Shown: piece after piece, positions 46,976-56,521 of the stretch | Layout: each line of letters opens with the position of its first letter | Position numbering within the stretch: position 1 is the stretch's first letter | NCBI RefSeq assembly: GCF_038562635.1 | Contig: NZ_JBCFBO010000001.1 | Coordinates: 1,216,543 to 1,280,542, forward strand | Direction of reading: 5' to 3' | DNA length: 64,000 nt | Source: Methanobacterium sp. | GTDB lineage: Archaea; Methanobacteriota; Methanobacteria; Methanobacteriales; Methanobacteriaceae | Made by a program: the position numbers and the translations under genes | Notes under the pieces: generated by a model | Told to the model about the DNA's origin: nothing | The model's database searches: none | The model's input: only the letters and a program-made list of their open reading frames with translations

Positions 46976-47988
46976 AATCTGTTGGTATAAATGGATATGG
47001 AACAATAGGTAAAAGAGTAGCAGATGCTGTTTCTGCCCAGGATGATATGAAAATTGTTGGGGTTACCAAGCGAAGCCCCGATTTTGAAGCCCGCATGGCT
47101 GTTGAAAAAGGTTATGATCTCTATATAAGCGTTCCTGAAAGAGAAAGTTCCTTTGAAGAAGCAGGCATCAAAGTAACTGGAACTGCAGACGAACTACTTG
47201 AAAAACTGGACATAGTGGTCGATTGTACTCCTGAAGGAATTGGAGCTAAAAATAAAGAAGGAACATATGAAAAAATGGGCTTAAAAGCAATATTCCAGGG
47301 TGGAGAAAAACACGACCAGATAGGGCTCTCATTTAATTCATTCTCAAATTATAATGATGTAATAGGTAAAGATTATGCAAGAGTTGTATCCTGTAACACT
47401 ACAGGACTTTGCAGGACTTTAAATCCAATAAACGATTTATGTGGAATTAAAAAAGTAAGGGCAGTTATGGTAAGGAGAGGTGCTGATCCAGGACAGGTTA
47501 AAAAGGGACCGATCAACGCCATAGTTCCAAACCCGCCAACAGTACCATCACACCACGGGCCTGATGTCCAGACTGTGATGTACGATCTTAACATAACTAC
47601 AATGGCATTACTTGTACCTACAACCTTAATGCACCAGCACAACCTGATGGTTGAGCTTGAATCTTCAGTCAGTATAGACGATATAAAAGAAAAACTGAAT
47701 GAAACCCCTAGAGTTTTACTCCTTAAAGCTGGAGAAGGTCTTACCTCAACAGCAGGATTTATGGAATATGCTAAAGATTTAGGGCGTTCAAGAAACGATT
47801 TATTTGAAATATGCGTCTGGGAAGAGTCTTTAAATATCGTTGATGGAGAACTCTATTACATGCAGGCAATTCACCAGGAATCAGATGTAGTTCCTGAAAA
47901 CGTGGATGCAATAAGAGCCATGCTTGAGATGGAAGATAATCCTTTTAAATCAATCGAAAAAACTAATAAAGCCATGGGAATTCTTTAA
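46972..47988 (+). CDS. gap: Type II glyceraldehyde-3-phosphate dehydrogenase (archaeal)
   Basis: The 338-residue phosphorylating dehydrogenase of glycolysis and gluconeogenesis begins with the nucleotide fold VGINGYGTIGKRVADAV. The catalytic Cys141 stands in VVSCNTTGLCRTL. The substrate loop MVRRGADPGQVKKGPINAI is present. Length fits archaeal forms (about 337). The ATG overlaps hxlB, so sugar phosphate entry and triose metabolism are coupled. Confidence 0.97.
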   Translation: MKSVGINGYGTIGKRVADAVSAQDDMKIVGVTKRSPDFEARMAVEKGYDLYISVPERESSFEEAGIKVTGTADELLEKLDIVVDCTPEGIGAKNKEGTYEKMGLKAIFQGGEKHDQIGLSFNSFSNYNDVIGKDYARVVSCNTTGLCRTLNPINDLCGIKKVRAVMVRRGADPGQVKKGPINAIVPNPPTVPSHHGPDVQTVMYDLNITTMALLVPTTLMHQHNLMVELESSVSIDDIKEKLNETPRVLLLKAGEGLTSTAGFMEYAKDLGRSRNDLFEICVWEESLNIVDGELYYMQAIHQESDVVPENVDAIRAMLEMEDNPFKSIEKTNKAMGIL

Positions 47989-48188
47989 TATAACCAATAT
48001 AATTCCCTTAAATTTTTATTTTTGCCGGTAAACATTTAACAATAAAAACGTACAATAGTAGTCCTGTAACTATTGCTTTCTTTTTGAATAGGCATACTAT
48101 TAGAATAAATTAACTATATTTATAATAAATTAGTTGCTAAATTATTTGATAAATCTTAAAAAGGATATTCTAGACTTACAGTGATATA

Positions 48189-49067
48189 ATGATAAAAGAA
48201 CTCATAATCTCAATGCGTCCGAAACAGTGGTATAAAAATTTAGTTATATTCATTGGAATTGTTTTTTCTCTAAAACTTTTAGATTTAAGTCTTTGGATTG
48301 ATGTAATTGCAGCATTTACAGTCTTCTGCGTGATTTCAGGGTGCTTATACCTAATAAATGATATCATTGATGTTGATAAAGATAAAAATCATCCTAAAAA
48401 GCGTAATAGGCCAATTGCATCAGGCAAATTAAAAACAAGAGACGCATGGATATCTGCAATTATATTGATCACTGTGGCATTTGGAGTTTCGTATTTAATT
48501 AATATCTGGTTTTTAGCTTCAGCAGTAACTTTTTTCCTGTTAATATTGATTTACTCCCTGTTCTTGAAACAGCTCGCCATAGTAGATATGATGGTAATTT
48601 CTGTAGGTTTTGTTATAAGAGCCATTGCAGGATGTGCGGCGGTAGGAGTAATTGTATCACCCTGGCTTATAATTTGTGCATTTCTTCTTGCGTTATTTTT
48701 AGCAATTGGAAAACGAAGACATGAACTAGTTGTACTCGGAAAGAATGCGGGAAATCATCGTAAAATCCTGGACGGATACTCAACTGAAATGCTTGATCAG
48801 ATGATGAATATAACTACCAGTGCTTTAATCATGTCTTATTCCATTTATACATTCTTTACAGGCAAAATATACATAATGATTACCATTCCATTTGCATTTT
48901 ACGGACTTTTTAGATATATATACATGGTCCATGCTGAAAATTTTGGCGGTGAGCCAGAAATGCTGTTTAAAGACAAAGGAATGTTACTCAGCATGGTATT
49001 ATGGGCAGTTTTAGTTATAGTCATACTTTATGGAAGTTCAATATCCCGATTTTTAGGAGTATTTTAA
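48189..49067 (+). CDS. UbiA prenyltransferase, DPPR-synthase-like
   Basis: The 292-residue integral membrane prenyltransferase has about nine spans. It carries NDIIDVDKD (residues 57-65, NDxxDxxxD) followed by HPKKRNRPIASG, and begins with MRPKQWYKNL. These are the marks of decaprenylphosphoryl-5-phosphoribose synthase (mycobacterial UbiA, Rv3806c), which joins PRPP with a polyprenyl phosphate. An archaeal lipid phosphate such as dolichyl phosphate would replace decaprenyl. It begins a co-linear operon of membrane glycosylation genes. Confidence 0.85.
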   Translation: MIKELIISMRPKQWYKNLVIFIGIVFSLKLLDLSLWIDVIAAFTVFCVISGCLYLINDIIDVDKDKNHPKKRNRPIASGKLKTRDAWISAIILITVAFGVSYLINIWFLASAVTFFLLILIYSLFLKQLAIVDMMVISVGFVIRAIAGCAAVGVIVSPWLIICAFLLALFLAIGKRRHELVVLGKNAGNHRKILDGYSTEMLDQMMNITTSALIMSYSIYTFFTGKIYIMITIPFAFYGLFRYIYMVHAENFGGEPEMLFKDKGMLLSMVLWAVLVIVILYGSSISRFLGVF

Positions 49068-49069
49068 TC

Positions 49070-50776
49070 ATGTTGGATAAATTTCATTTAAATCACTACA
49101 GTTCAAAAAAAATTGATATCATCATTTCAGCGATTTTAACTCTTTTAATAGTGGTAACAAGAATTCCTTTTGTAAGCAAATACTTATACGAATGGGACTC
49201 TGTAAATTATGCCCTTGGATTTGAGAAATTTGATATTGTACATCATCAACCCCACCCTCCAGGTTATATATTTTATATAGGCATTGGAAGAGTGATAAAC
49301 GCCCTATTCAATGACCCCAACACTACAATGATATTTATCAGTATTGTGTTTAGTATTATTACAGTCATATTAATTTACTTCCTCGCTAAACAGATGTTTT
49401 CAAGACAGTTTGCAGTTATAGCAGCATTACTACTCGTATTTAATCCATTATTCTGGTACTATGGAGAAATATCTACAATTTATCCAACTCAGGCTTTTCT
49501 TGCCACTATTGTTGCTTACTTATCGTATCAGGTGTTTAGAGGAAAAGAAAAATTTTTCTATCCTTCCATCATTGCTTTAGGCCTGGCAGGAGGTTTCAGG
49601 CAAGATTTAATCATTTATATGTTCCCATTATGGTTCTTTTGTGCATTTTACCACAAAAGAGATCCAAACAGATTATTAAAAGCGATTATAGTGCTAATCC
49701 CCTCTGTTCTAGTATGGGTTATTCCAACGATGATATTTTCAGGGGGTATTGAACAGTACTCCCAGGCTTCAAGCACATTATATAAAATAGCATTCCCAAG
49801 ATCATCAATACTCTTTGGATCGACTATTATTAATAAACTCACAGCAGTTGGTTCCTATTTTACATGGTTGGGGCTTGCTTTAACCTATTCCGGAATTATT
49901 ATAATGGCACTGTTCACCAAATATGTTGGAAAAGGACCAAAACATGTATTCCGTGAAAATATAAAGGATTATAGAGTTATATTTCTTATACTATGGTTTT
50001 TACCTACTTCGCTTATGTATCTACTCATACATATAGCTAAACCAGGATACATGCTGGTGTTTATCCCCGTATTGGCCATTGTGTTAGCATATTTTGTTAA
50101 AGAACTGTCTTATAGTTTAAGTTCAAGATTTAAGAAATACAGTCCCAAAAAATGTCTTACAATAGTACTCTCCTTAATCCTCCTGTTTAATATAGCATAT
50201 TTTACAGTCCCATACAATATAAATGAAGAAAAGCTGTGGGAAACTCCAATAAGTGATTTAGGTAGTTTATCCATACAGGATCAAGTTTTATGGGTATTAG
50301 ATATGGGATTTATGTCTACCCATGAAAAAATTAACGCTGACGACCAGAGTACTCAAACCTACCTCAATGCCATATCCAATGTACCCGGTTCTAATTCCAG
50401 CAATACAATAATAGTTATGGGCGAAATTACCCGTGAGAATGAAGGGTTTAATTGGAGAAAAGCAATGTATTACCTGCCAGATTATCAAGTTTACTACTTA
50501 ATTGAAGCGGATCATTTTGTAACTTCAGAATGGTATGCTAAAAACCATACAAACACATGGTTAGCATCCAATATATTTAAAATCCCAGTTAATAGTTCCA
50601 CACAAAAAGTAATATGGGTAATCAGTAACCAATCGGCGTATTTCCCCCAGATAACATCACAAATTCCTGTAAAAACTATAAATTTACCAGATGGCCTAAA
50701 ATTGTATTATTCCGACATTAATGGGACTCAAATAAAGAATAATGAACTGGTATTTAACGGACCAGAGCAATATTAA
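49070..50776 (+). CDS. GT-C fold membrane glycosyltransferase (GT39/ArnT-like)
   Basis: The 568-residue multi-spanning enzyme begins MLDKFHLNHY, two bases after ubiA. A first-loop acidic residue (EWDSVNYALG, Asp43) and HHQPHPPGY (58-66) match GT-C transferases that use lipid-phosphate sugars. About 12 spans are followed by an outside C-terminal domain (from about 400). It probably moves a sugar from a dolichyl-type carrier onto a surface glycan or protein. The specific sugar is not predictable. Confidence 0.78.
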   Translation: MLDKFHLNHYSSKKIDIIISAILTLLIVVTRIPFVSKYLYEWDSVNYALGFEKFDIVHHQPHPPGYIFYIGIGRVINALFNDPNTTMIFISIVFSIITVILIYFLAKQMFSRQFAVIAALLLVFNPLFWYYGEISTIYPTQAFLATIVAYLSYQVFRGKEKFFYPSIIALGLAGGFRQDLIIYMFPLWFFCAFYHKRDPNRLLKAIIVLIPSVLVWVIPTMIFSGGIEQYSQASSTLYKIAFPRSSILFGSTIINKLTAVGSYFTWLGLALTYSGIIIMALFTKYVGKGPKHVFRENIKDYRVIFLILWFLPTSLMYLLIHIAKPGYMLVFIPVLAIVLAYFVKELSYSLSSRFKKYSPKKCLTIVLSLILLFNIAYFTVPYNINEEKLWETPISDLGSLSIQDQVLWVLDMGFMSTHEKINADDQSTQTYLNAISNVPGSNSSNTIIVMGEITRENEGFNWRKAMYYLPDYQVYYLIEADHFVTSEWYAKNHTNTWLASNIFKIPVNSSTQKVIWVISNQSAYFPQITSQIPVKTINLPDGLKLYYSDINGTQIKNNELVFNGPEQY

Positions 50777-50793
50777 ACAATTAGGAGCCTAAA

Positions 50794-51426
50794 ATGAAAT
50801 ACGATCTTCACTCTCATTCAAAATATTCTTCAGATGGAATTCTTGATCCTCGAAAGATCATTAAAGTTGCCATTAAAAAAGGCCTAGATGGTATTGCAAT
50901 TACGGATCATAATACCATAAAAGGAGGATTAGAAGCAAAAAAATATGAAACAAATGATTTTAAGGTTATAATCGGTTCAGAAGTCATGACAACTAAAGGA
51001 GAAGTAATTGGGCTATTTTTATCTGAAGAAATAAAATCTAAGGATTTTTATGATGTTATAGGTGAAATTAAAGCGCAAAACGGCATAGTGGTCCTCCCTC
51101 ACCCCTTTGACGAATGGAGATATGCATCATTCCCTGCCAAAGAGGATGTTAAATATATTGATAACATTGAAATATTCAATTCACGCTGTGTTAAAAAGAA
51201 ATATAATGATAATGCAGGTAAATTTGCAAAAAAATATAAATTAGGAGTAACTGGAGGGAGTGATGCTCATTTTGCAAATGAAATAGGACATGCCGGCATA
51301 ATAGTAGAAACAGATGACATTTATGAAGCTATCTTAAAAAATAATTTACAGGTGTTTGGTAAAACATCCACCAGTTTGAATCATGTTTTTACAAAGATGT
51401 TAAAGACATGGAAAAAACATTTCTAA
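50794..51426 (+). CDS. PHP-domain phosphoesterase
   Basis: The 210-residue PHP-domain metallohydrolase has DLHSHSKYSSDG (residues 4-15), ITDHNT (near 37), HPFDEW and GGSDAHF at the C-terminal end, so the metal ligands are complete. It could be a phosphatase of the polyprenyl-phosphoribose path, a role that Rv3807c plays in mycobacteria, or a general nucleotidase. ATG follows AGGAG. It is 17 bp from the upstream GT-C gene. Confidence 0.82.
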   Translation: MKYDLHSHSKYSSDGILDPRKIIKVAIKKGLDGIAITDHNTIKGGLEAKKYETNDFKVIIGSEVMTTKGEVIGLFLSEEIKSKDFYDVIGEIKAQNGIVVLPHPFDEWRYASFPAKEDVKYIDNIEIFNSRCVKKKYNDNAGKFAKKYKLGVTGGSDAHFANEIGHAGIIVETDDIYEAILKNNLQVFGKTSTSLNHVFTKMLKTWKKHF

Positions 51427-51501
51427 TAACTAACATTAATTTAGAAAACATTACAACGAAATAGTTACAGTGTGTTTCTAACAACAATCAGGTGCTAAAG
51501 T

Positions 51502-52431
51502 ATGGAAAATAACAAAGTTTGGCTGGTTATCCTATTTGCAGTTGTTGTTTACCTTATAATGGGTATATACGCAGATTTTGGAAGCCTGTTAACTGCAATT
51601 GAAAAATTTAACTGGGTTTTCATCCCATTAATGCTTATTCTAGTTTTGATAGCGTATCTTGTTCGTTTTTTAAAGTGGAGTCTTTTTTTAAAAAGTGCAG
51701 GCGTCCGCTTAAAACTTAAAGATAATTTATTTGTATTCTTCAGCGGAATGGGAATGATTATAACTCCTGCCAAAGTAGGGGAAATATGGAAAGGATGGTT
51801 AATAAGAGACATAAACGGCGAAAAACTAAGTAAAACAGTTCCGGTTGTGATTACAGATAGAGTTACAGATGTAATTGGATTAGTTATACTTTCTCTACTT
51901 GGAATTCTGTATTATAAAGATGGAATCTATATTTTAGCAGCACTGCTTTTAATATTTGCAGTATTCTTCATAGCCATAAGATCTGAAAAAATTTCAGGCA
52001 TATTGATTTCCATACTTGAGAAGAGGGCAGGAAAATATTCCAAAGATATCAAAACCATGCACGCCACATTCCTACAGTTAATGCACCCCAGAAATATAGT
52101 GGGATTATCATTTTTAAGCGCTTTTGCATGGTTCTTTGAATGCCTTGCGCTTTACTTCGTAATAGTAGGATTTGGACAATCCCTTAACTTAATATTATCC
52201 ACATTTGTATTCAGCTTCGCATCGTTAGTTGGTGCAATAAGCATGATTCCGGGAGGTCTTGGAATTGCAGAAGCCACAATCTCAGGAATGCTGCAGTACT
52301 TTGGATTAACATCAGTAGATTCTATAGGTGTAGCCATAATAATAAGGTTCGGAACACTCTGGTTCGGGGCAATTTTAGGGTTCTTGATACATTTCATCTT
52401 TAAAAAGAAGATCATGGGAAAACAAATATAA
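51502..52431 (+). CDS. Flippase-like UPF0104/LPG-synthase membrane-domain protein
   Basis: The 309-residue membrane protein has about eight spans. It contains LVRFLKWSLFLKSAGVRL, TPAKVGEIWKGWLIR, VVITDRVTDVIGL and a C-terminal MIPGGLGIAEATISG. This matches the LPG synthase transmembrane family, which in archaea includes AglD-type and lipid-flipping proteins. It would serve the translocation of lipid-linked sugars in this locus, an inference from context. ATG follows AGGTG. Confidence 0.8.
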   Translation: MENNKVWLVILFAVVVYLIMGIYADFGSLLTAIEKFNWVFIPLMLILVLIAYLVRFLKWSLFLKSAGVRLKLKDNLFVFFSGMGMIITPAKVGEIWKGWLIRDINGEKLSKTVPVVITDRVTDVIGLVILSLLGILYYKDGIYILAALLLIFAVFFIAIRSEKISGILISILEKRAGKYSKDIKTMHATFLQLMHPRNIVGLSFLSAFAWFFECLALYFVIVGFGQSLNLILSTFVFSFASLVGAISMIPGGLGIAEATISGMLQYFGLTSVDSIGVAIIIRFGTLWFGAILGFLIHFIFKKKIMGKQI

Positions 52432-52458
52432 ATAGTTAAATTATGAATAAAAGTTATT

Positions 52459-54093
52459 ATGAAGCTTAAGTTCTCCATCATATCAAAGTATTTACCAATT
52501 ATAGTCGCTGTTGCTGTGCTATGGATAACTATACTCATACTATTTAGAGAATCCATTACTATAAATCGGGGAATTTTCACATACGTACTTGATGATCCTT
52601 ATATTCACATGGCAATGGCCAAAAATCTAATTTTACACGGCGTGTGGGGTGTAGATAAATACGGTTTTACATCTTCTTCATCGTCGCCCCTATGGATAAT
52701 AGTGTTATCTCTGGCCTATTTTTTGTTTGGAGTAAATTTATTTATTCCTTTCATATTAAATGTCATGTTTGCCACAATTTTTATTTTCATAGCATACTCC
52801 ATATTCAGATACTATAAAATGCAACCCATGTACAACCTGATTTTTTTGCTGTTTTTAATATTTTTTACCCCAATTCCTGCGTTAGCATTTACAGGCATGG
52901 AGCATATCCTGCAAATAGTGATTATTGTTTTGTTTACTTTTATCGGAGTCAAAATGCTTTGTGAAGATAAATCAAACAATTTAAAGTATATAATGCTCCC
53001 AATATTAGCAGCCCTGGTTGTTGCGGTCCGTTATGAAGATTTAATTATTGTTTTAATTATTGCAGCCATGTTTTTTATTAAAAGAGAGTTTTGGAAGTCA
53101 TTATCAATACTGGGTGCAAGTATGGTCCCTGTATTTGCATACGGAATATATTCTACCATGAATGGATGGTTCTTCCTTCCCAATTCACTTATAACTAAAA
53201 CCATTTTTGTGGAGGCTAAAACTCAGGCTTTCTCATTAAATGGTATAACCCTGCTCATGAATAATTTTTTAAATATTCAAAATTTATTTATATTTATTCC
53301 ATTGATTTTAGCCATTGGGCTATTGATTTTCCGTTTCAGGGAAAAGAAGAGATTATGGAACGCTCAAAATATCTTACTTATTACATTCATAGGCACGGCC
53401 ACATTACATATGATTGCAGCACGAACAGGCTGGTTCTACCGTTATGAAGCATATCTTATAGCTTTAGGGATTCTGACAATTGCCATTGGTATAAATGAAT
53501 ACTTGCCGGCAGTTCCAAAATGGGATAAAAAATTGATTTCTAAAAATTTAACATTAATCACCATAATATTCGTGTTATTCGTCTCCCTCGCGGGAAGAGG
53601 GTATTGCTCCTTTAATGAGGTCCCTAAAGCCACCCATAACATCTACGATCAACAGTATCAGATGAGCCTGTTTATACAGAAATATTATAAAGGAGATGCA
53701 GTTTCTTTAAATGATGTAGGTGCAGTAAATTACGCTACAGATATCAAATCAGTAGATCTACTAGGATTAAGTGGCCTAAACGTTTCTAAAGAAATTTTAA
53801 AGGAAAACTACACTATAAAAGATATTGATAATATTACGCGTCAAAACCATGTTAAAGTAATTATAGTCTATGAAGATCTTTATAAAAAGTATTTAACAGG
53901 AGGAATACCTTCTGATTGGGTTAAAATAGGACAATGGAAGATCAACAATAGAATAACTTGTTTTATGGACACCGTTTCTTTTTATGCAATTGATCCTCAA
54001 GATGCAGAGAATTTAACCAAAAATTTAAAGGAATTCTCTTCCCAATTACCTCCTGACGTTCAACAAAGCGGGAAGTATATGGATAATAGTTAA
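52459..54093 (+). CDS. GT-C membrane glycosyltransferase (AftB-like)
   Basis: The 544-residue protein has about 11-12 spans. After TM1, the segment VLDDPYIHMAMAKNLILHG (Asp45-Asp46) and YGFTSSSSSPLWII resembles mycobacterial arabinosyltransferase AftB and related enzymes, whose substrate is decaprenylphosphoryl-arabinose. The C-terminus is an outside domain. The donor here could be a pentose made by the DPPR-like UbiA of the operon. The gene lacks an obvious ribosome site. Confidence 0.7.
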   Translation: MKLKFSIISKYLPIIVAVAVLWITILILFRESITINRGIFTYVLDDPYIHMAMAKNLILHGVWGVDKYGFTSSSSSPLWIIVLSLAYFLFGVNLFIPFILNVMFATIFIFIAYSIFRYYKMQPMYNLIFLLFLIFFTPIPALAFTGMEHILQIVIIVLFTFIGVKMLCEDKSNNLKYIMLPILAALVVAVRYEDLIIVLIIAAMFFIKREFWKSLSILGASMVPVFAYGIYSTMNGWFFLPNSLITKTIFVEAKTQAFSLNGITLLMNNFLNIQNLFIFIPLILAIGLLIFRFREKKRLWNAQNILLITFIGTATLHMIAARTGWFYRYEAYLIALGILTIAIGINEYLPAVPKWDKKLISKNLTLITIIFVLFVSLAGRGYCSFNEVPKATHNIYDQQYQMSLFIQKYYKGDAVSLNDVGAVNYATDIKSVDLLGLSGLNVSKEILKENYTIKDIDNITRQNHVKVIIVYEDLYKKYLTGGIPSDWVKIGQWKINNRITCFMDTVSFYAIDPQDAENLTKNLKEFSSQLPPDVQQSGKYMDNS

Positions 54094-54174
54094 AAATATA
54101 ATTCAATTTAAAAACATGAAATTGGTATATATTTGGGAAAAAAGATATAGATAATAAAAACTGAAGTGAATAAC

Positions 54175-55302
54175 ATGTCAAAAGTCGCTTTACTTAAAAC
54201 ATCACCAGAAACAGTAATTGATGATTATTACAAATTAATGCATCTTACAGATTATGAAAAATCATTATCAAAACAGGATAAAACAGTTTTAAAGCTCAAC
54301 CTTTCATGGACACTCTACTACCCAGCATGTTCAACTCCCCCATGGCAGCTTGAAGGGGTTTTAAATACATTAAAAAAGGACGATTACAAGGACATCGTAG
54401 CTGTAGAAAACCAGACTGTGGTAACTCACCCCTGGAAAGGAGCATACTATAACAAATGGTTACCTCTCTTAAAGGAGAAGGAAATAGATTTTCAACCGTT
54501 AACAGACGTAGAATGGGAAACTCATAAACCAAAATCTGAAATGCTCGCAATGAATGATATATTCGGCGAAGTATTAGTCCCAAAAATGTTTTACGGTTCT
54601 AATGTGATTCATTTCCCAACAGTAAAGACCCACGGCCACACCACAACTACAGGGGCTATGAAGAATGCTTTTGGAGGATTAATTCCTAAATACAGGCACC
54701 ATGCCCATAAAAAGATACATGAAGTCCTTGTTGATTTACTGGCAATTCAAAAAGAAATCCATAAAGGAATCTTCTCAGTTATGGACGGGGGGGTTTGCGG
54801 AAACGGTGCAGGTCCAAGAACAATGGAACCATACTGTGGAAATATTATCCTTGCCAGTGAAGATCAGGTGGCAATTGATGCCATTGCAGCTAAAATCATG
54901 GGCTTCGACCCACTAAAAATAGATTACATCAAAACAGCACACGATAAAGGTCTTGGAACTGGTGATGTGGACCAGATTGAAATAGTGGGAATGGATAAGG
55001 TAGATCTGAAAAATCTAAACTTCAAATTTGAAACAAGCAGAAGCCCAGTTGTAAAATGGGACCAAAGGATAAGAAAAAGCACCATGAACGTCAAATGGTT
55101 ACACCATCTATTATTCAACTCACCCATATTTAAAACGTTTATTTTCGCATCTGAATTCTACCATGACAAACTCTGGTACCCTACAACAGGAAAAAAGAAA
55201 ATAAACGAATACAAAAAAACAAACTGGGGACAATTATTTGATAAATATCCATATGGAGATTTTCCAGAGTATACAGAAATCAAAAACTGGGACCCATATT
55301 AA
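54175..55302 (+). CDS. DUF362 domain protein
   Basis: The 375-residue protein begins MSKVALLKTSPETVIDDYY. It contains the DUF362 hallmarks HFPTVKTHGHTTTTGAMKNAFGG region (residues about 146-168), HHAHKKIHEVLVDL and SVMDGGVCGNGAGP. DUF362 proteins are often iron-sulfur proteins, but no cluster motif (C-x2-C-x2-C) is visible here. It follows the GT-C gene by 81 bp and may belong to the same transcript. Start ATG 54175 follows AAGTGA. Confidence 0.75.
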   Translation: MSKVALLKTSPETVIDDYYKLMHLTDYEKSLSKQDKTVLKLNLSWTLYYPACSTPPWQLEGVLNTLKKDDYKDIVAVENQTVVTHPWKGAYYNKWLPLLKEKEIDFQPLTDVEWETHKPKSEMLAMNDIFGEVLVPKMFYGSNVIHFPTVKTHGHTTTTGAMKNAFGGLIPKYRHHAHKKIHEVLVDLLAIQKEIHKGIFSVMDGGVCGNGAGPRTMEPYCGNIILASEDQVAIDAIAAKIMGFDPLKIDYIKTAHDKGLGTGDVDQIEIVGMDKVDLKNLNFKFETSRSPVVKWDQRIRKSTMNVKWLHHLLFNSPIFKTFIFASEFYHDKLWYPTTGKKKINEYKKTNWGQLFDKYPYGDFPEYTEIKNWDPY

Positions 55303-55507
55303 TACCCAGTTAATTTATATATTCCTTTAAAATCTATTTTTGAGTCATATTTAATATTATTTAAATTTTTATCCCCAATGCGTATTAATTCAAAAAAGCT
55401 TCCACGTAATCCACTTAAATAATCATTGGTTGTTATACTGCCCATATAAACATATTTACTTGTCTGAAACATGTTAAAGTTTTAAAGGTTATCTTTTTAG
55501 TCAAAAA

Positions 55508-56467
55508 ATGACAATAATGATTATGGATCTTTACGATTTCAAAAAGCCAGAAAACACTGGAGAAAAAATTGAAGGACAACCAAAAATAAATAAAATTAGT
55601 GTTAAATCGATCTTAAATAAACATAAAAAGAGAGATTCATGGTTTTTAAGTGATTATACCCTAAATCCGTACTATGGATGCTCAGTTAACTGCCTTTACT
55701 GTTACATTCGAGGGAGCCACTACGGGGGAAATATCACCCATAAAACATCTGCCAAAGCAAATGCTTCAGATATCCTGGTAAAACAGCTCAAAAAAAGGGC
55801 AAAAAACAAAGAGTACGGATTAATAGCCCTAGCAACTTCCAGTGAAGCTTATCCGAAGATCGAAGAAGAGTTGAAATTAACAAGATCTGTTCTCCAGATA
55901 ATAAACAGGTTTAAATTCCCCGTTAGTATTTTAACTAAATCTACCCTTGTTTTAAGAGATATTGACATTTTAAAGAAGATAAATGAAAATGCAATTTTAC
56001 CCCATGATTTAAAACCTAAATTAAAAGGAGGGGCCATAATATCCTTTTCTTTCTCCACCCCTGATGAAAAACTGGCCAGAATATTTGAACCCAATGCCCC
56101 CACACCTAAAGAAAGGCTTGAAACCATGAAAAAGTTTAAAGAGGAAGGTTTTAAGGTGGGAGTATGTTACATACCGGTTCTGCCATTTTTGTCTGATTCA
56201 GATAAACAAATAGAGAAAATGGTAGTAATGGCTAAAAACTACGGGGCAGATTCAATTTTAACTGCAGGCCTTACTTTATTTGGAGAAGAATCTAATGATT
56301 GTAAGACAGTTTATTATAAAATAATTGAAAGGAATTTCCCTGAAATTTTAGAAAAAACAAAGCGTTTATTTGGGGATAATTTTTATCCTACTTCAAAATA
56401 TCAGAGAGACCTTGCTGAAAGGGCAGACAGGATATGCAAAAAATATGAGATTAAAAATAGGTTTTAA
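55508..56467 (+). CDS. Radical SAM protein, SplB-like (COG1533)
   Basis: The 319-residue radical SAM protein has the cluster motif GCSVNCLYC (Cys58, Cys62, Cys65) in NPYYGCSVNCLYCYIRG. ALATSSEAYPKIEEE and ISFSFSTPDEKLARIFEPNA follow. These mark the SplB/Rv2578c-type group, relatives of spore photoproduct lyase, with unknown substrates in archaea. Start ATG 55508 has no ribosome site; 55517 and 55523 are alternatives. A group of repair-type genes follows. Confidence 0.8.
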   Translation: MTIMIMDLYDFKKPENTGEKIEGQPKINKISVKSILNKHKKRDSWFLSDYTLNPYYGCSVNCLYCYIRGSHYGGNITHKTSAKANASDILVKQLKKRAKNKEYGLIALATSSEAYPKIEEELKLTRSVLQIINRFKFPVSILTKSTLVLRDIDILKKINENAILPHDLKPKLKGGAIISFSFSTPDEKLARIFEPNAPTPKERLETMKKFKEEGFKVGVCYIPVLPFLSDSDKQIEKMVVMAKNYGADSILTAGLTLFGEESNDCKTVYYKIIERNFPEILEKTKRLFGDNFYPTSKYQRDLAERADRICKKYEIKNRF

Positions 56468-56521
56468 ATTGAATAATTAAAAAATTAGATTTATACGATA
56501 CCTACTATAAAAAGTGATTAA

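Noticed and set aside
48052..48074. Hairpin CAATAGT...ACTATTG downstream of gap as a riboswitch
   Set aside because: Too short and without conserved core; at most a terminator-like structure.
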